64,000 nucleotides of DNA from contig KI259798.1 in NCBI GenBank assembly GCA_000467935.1, positions 16,618 to 80,617 of the forward strand, read 5' to 3'. The position numbers and the translations under genes are program-made. Numbering within the stretch: position 1 is the stretch's first letter; every line of letters starts with the position of its first letter. This stretch comes from Peptostreptococcaceae bacterium oral taxon 113 str. W5053 (lineage in GTDB: Bacteria; Bacillota; Clostridia; Tissierellales; Peptoniphilaceae). Positions 63,434-64,000 of this stretch are shown here, piece by piece. Below the pieces are notes generated by a model. That model saw only the letters and a program-made list of their open reading frames with translations. It was not told the origin of the DNA and ran no database searches.

Positions 63434-64000
63434 ATGAAAAGAAAATTAGCACTACTACTTATTGCGGCACTGATCATAATACCCTTTACTTCAGCCTTTG
63501 CTCTAAACGGCACAGAGGAACAAATACGAGACCATTTACAGGAAATGACCAATGCCTTACGTTGGGAAAAAGGCTTGCAGAAAATGAAAATTGATGCAGA
63601 TCTGCAAGCTTTCGCACAGGAATGGGCGGAAGAAATCTGTAAGACAAAAACCTTTGTACACAGACCATCCTCGGAACAGCGTGCTTTTTTAAAGAAACAC
63701 GGCTACACAAGTATCGGAGAAAATATCGTTCAACGTCAAGATTCCGGCAATGCCAAGCAAATTGCTGAAGCGATGATGAAGGCTTGGATTGCTTCTCCGG
63801 GTCACTATGCAAATTTGACCAATCCGCAATTCAATGTGATGGGCATCGGGGTATCCCGGGACGGGACAAACTACTATGCCTGTCATAATTTCGGCTGCGA
63901 TCCCGAAATCGCCGGCATACTTCCCGTACCGAACCCCGATGAGGGCGGCAATTTACCGGAGACCGGAGATAAACCTATTCCGGGCTTAAATTACAGCGAA
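63434..64000 (+). CDS. Secreted CAP/SCP-domain protein with LPETG motif (3' end cut by window edge)
   Basis: 189 residues are visible before the sequence ends. A signal peptide (cleavage probably after AFA, residue 23) leads into a CAP (CRISP/antigen 5/PR-1) domain. The family histidines and glutamate are recognisable in FVHRP, GENIV and SPGHYANLTNPQFNVMGIGV, with YYACHNFG closing the domain. Bacterial CAP proteins are extracellular and poorly understood; some bind wall or lipid components. LPETG occurs at residues 174-178. A sortase signal would need a hydrophobic segment and basic tail, which lie past the edge if present. GGAGAATGAATTT precedes the ATG. Confidence 0.9.
   Translation, partial: MKRKLALLLIAALIIIPFTSAFALNGTEEQIRDHLQEMTNALRWEKGLQKMKIDADLQAFAQEWAEEICKTKTFVHRPSSEQRAFLKKHGYTSIGENIVQRQDSGNAKQIAEAMMKAWIASPGHYANLTNPQFNVMGIGVSRDGTNYYACHNFGCDPEIAGILPVPNPDEGGNLPETGDKPIPGLNYSE

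Overview
The window comes from a low-GC Gram-positive (Firmicutes) chromosome. Strong AGGAGG-type ribosome binding sites, sigma-A-like promoters, a T-box leader, AddAB instead of RecBCD, FloA, and the orders comEC-holA-rpsT, lepA-hemW and phoH-ybeY-cdd-era-recO all fit. The overall flavour resembles anaerobic cocci of the Tissierellia/Peptoniphilaceae; that placement is inference. I saw no insertion sequences, prophage, CRISPR array, tRNA or rRNA.

Layout. 1-2.5 kb: the end of an ABC exporter, a structured non-coding stretch, and an Xre-type regulator with a membrane partner, read from a promoter covered by two identical palindromes. 2.7-11.2 kb: comEC, holA, rpsT, three type I signal peptidases in a row, lepA and hemW. 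11.2-19.3 kb: an oligopeptide ABC transporter. 19.6-39.5 kb: mostly single genes: a lipoprotein, three MATE exporters, GNAT, AlkD-like, NTF2-like and methyltransferase genes, glycogen phosphorylase, exonuclease III, a glutamate symporter, CorA, a DAACS symporter, YihY, UspA, an EFR1-type flavodoxin/ferredoxin protein and an AraC regulator carrying a GH39-like domain. 39.5-46.9 kb: addB-addA and a polytopic membrane protein. 46.95-52.9 kb: a threonine operon (lysC-asd-hom-thrC-thrB) behind a T-box whose apparent specifier is ACC (Thr). 53-57.1 kb: deoD, aroA, aroC and a chorismate mutase-shikimate kinase fusion. 57.2-63.2 kb: rpsU, nfeD, floA, a small membrane protein and the phoH-recO run. The right edge cuts a secreted CAP-domain protein that carries an LPETG motif.

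The most unusual element is the peptide transporter. OppB and OppD have ordinary sizes, but the other three parts each carry an extra block at a different place. The lipoprotein OppA has a charged helical insert. OppC has about 280 residues forming seven RCC1/BLIP-II-like repeats between its first membrane helix and its conserved permease core, a region predicted to lie outside the cell. OppF has about 170 helical residues between its Walker A and Q-loop regions. A 66-residue single-span protein overlaps the end of oppF. This looks like a remodelled importer with an external protein- or ligand-binding propeller and an enlarged ATPase. I know of no description of it, but I could not search.

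Other points worth attention are the tandem signal peptidases, the AraC-GH39 protein without a visible catalytic Asn-Glu-Pro motif, AddB without a Walker A motif, a T-box-like fragment with no downstream sense gene near 1.24 kb, and recurrent TGnTATAAT promoters. Starts were chosen by ribosome binding site position and often lie inside a longer open frame.
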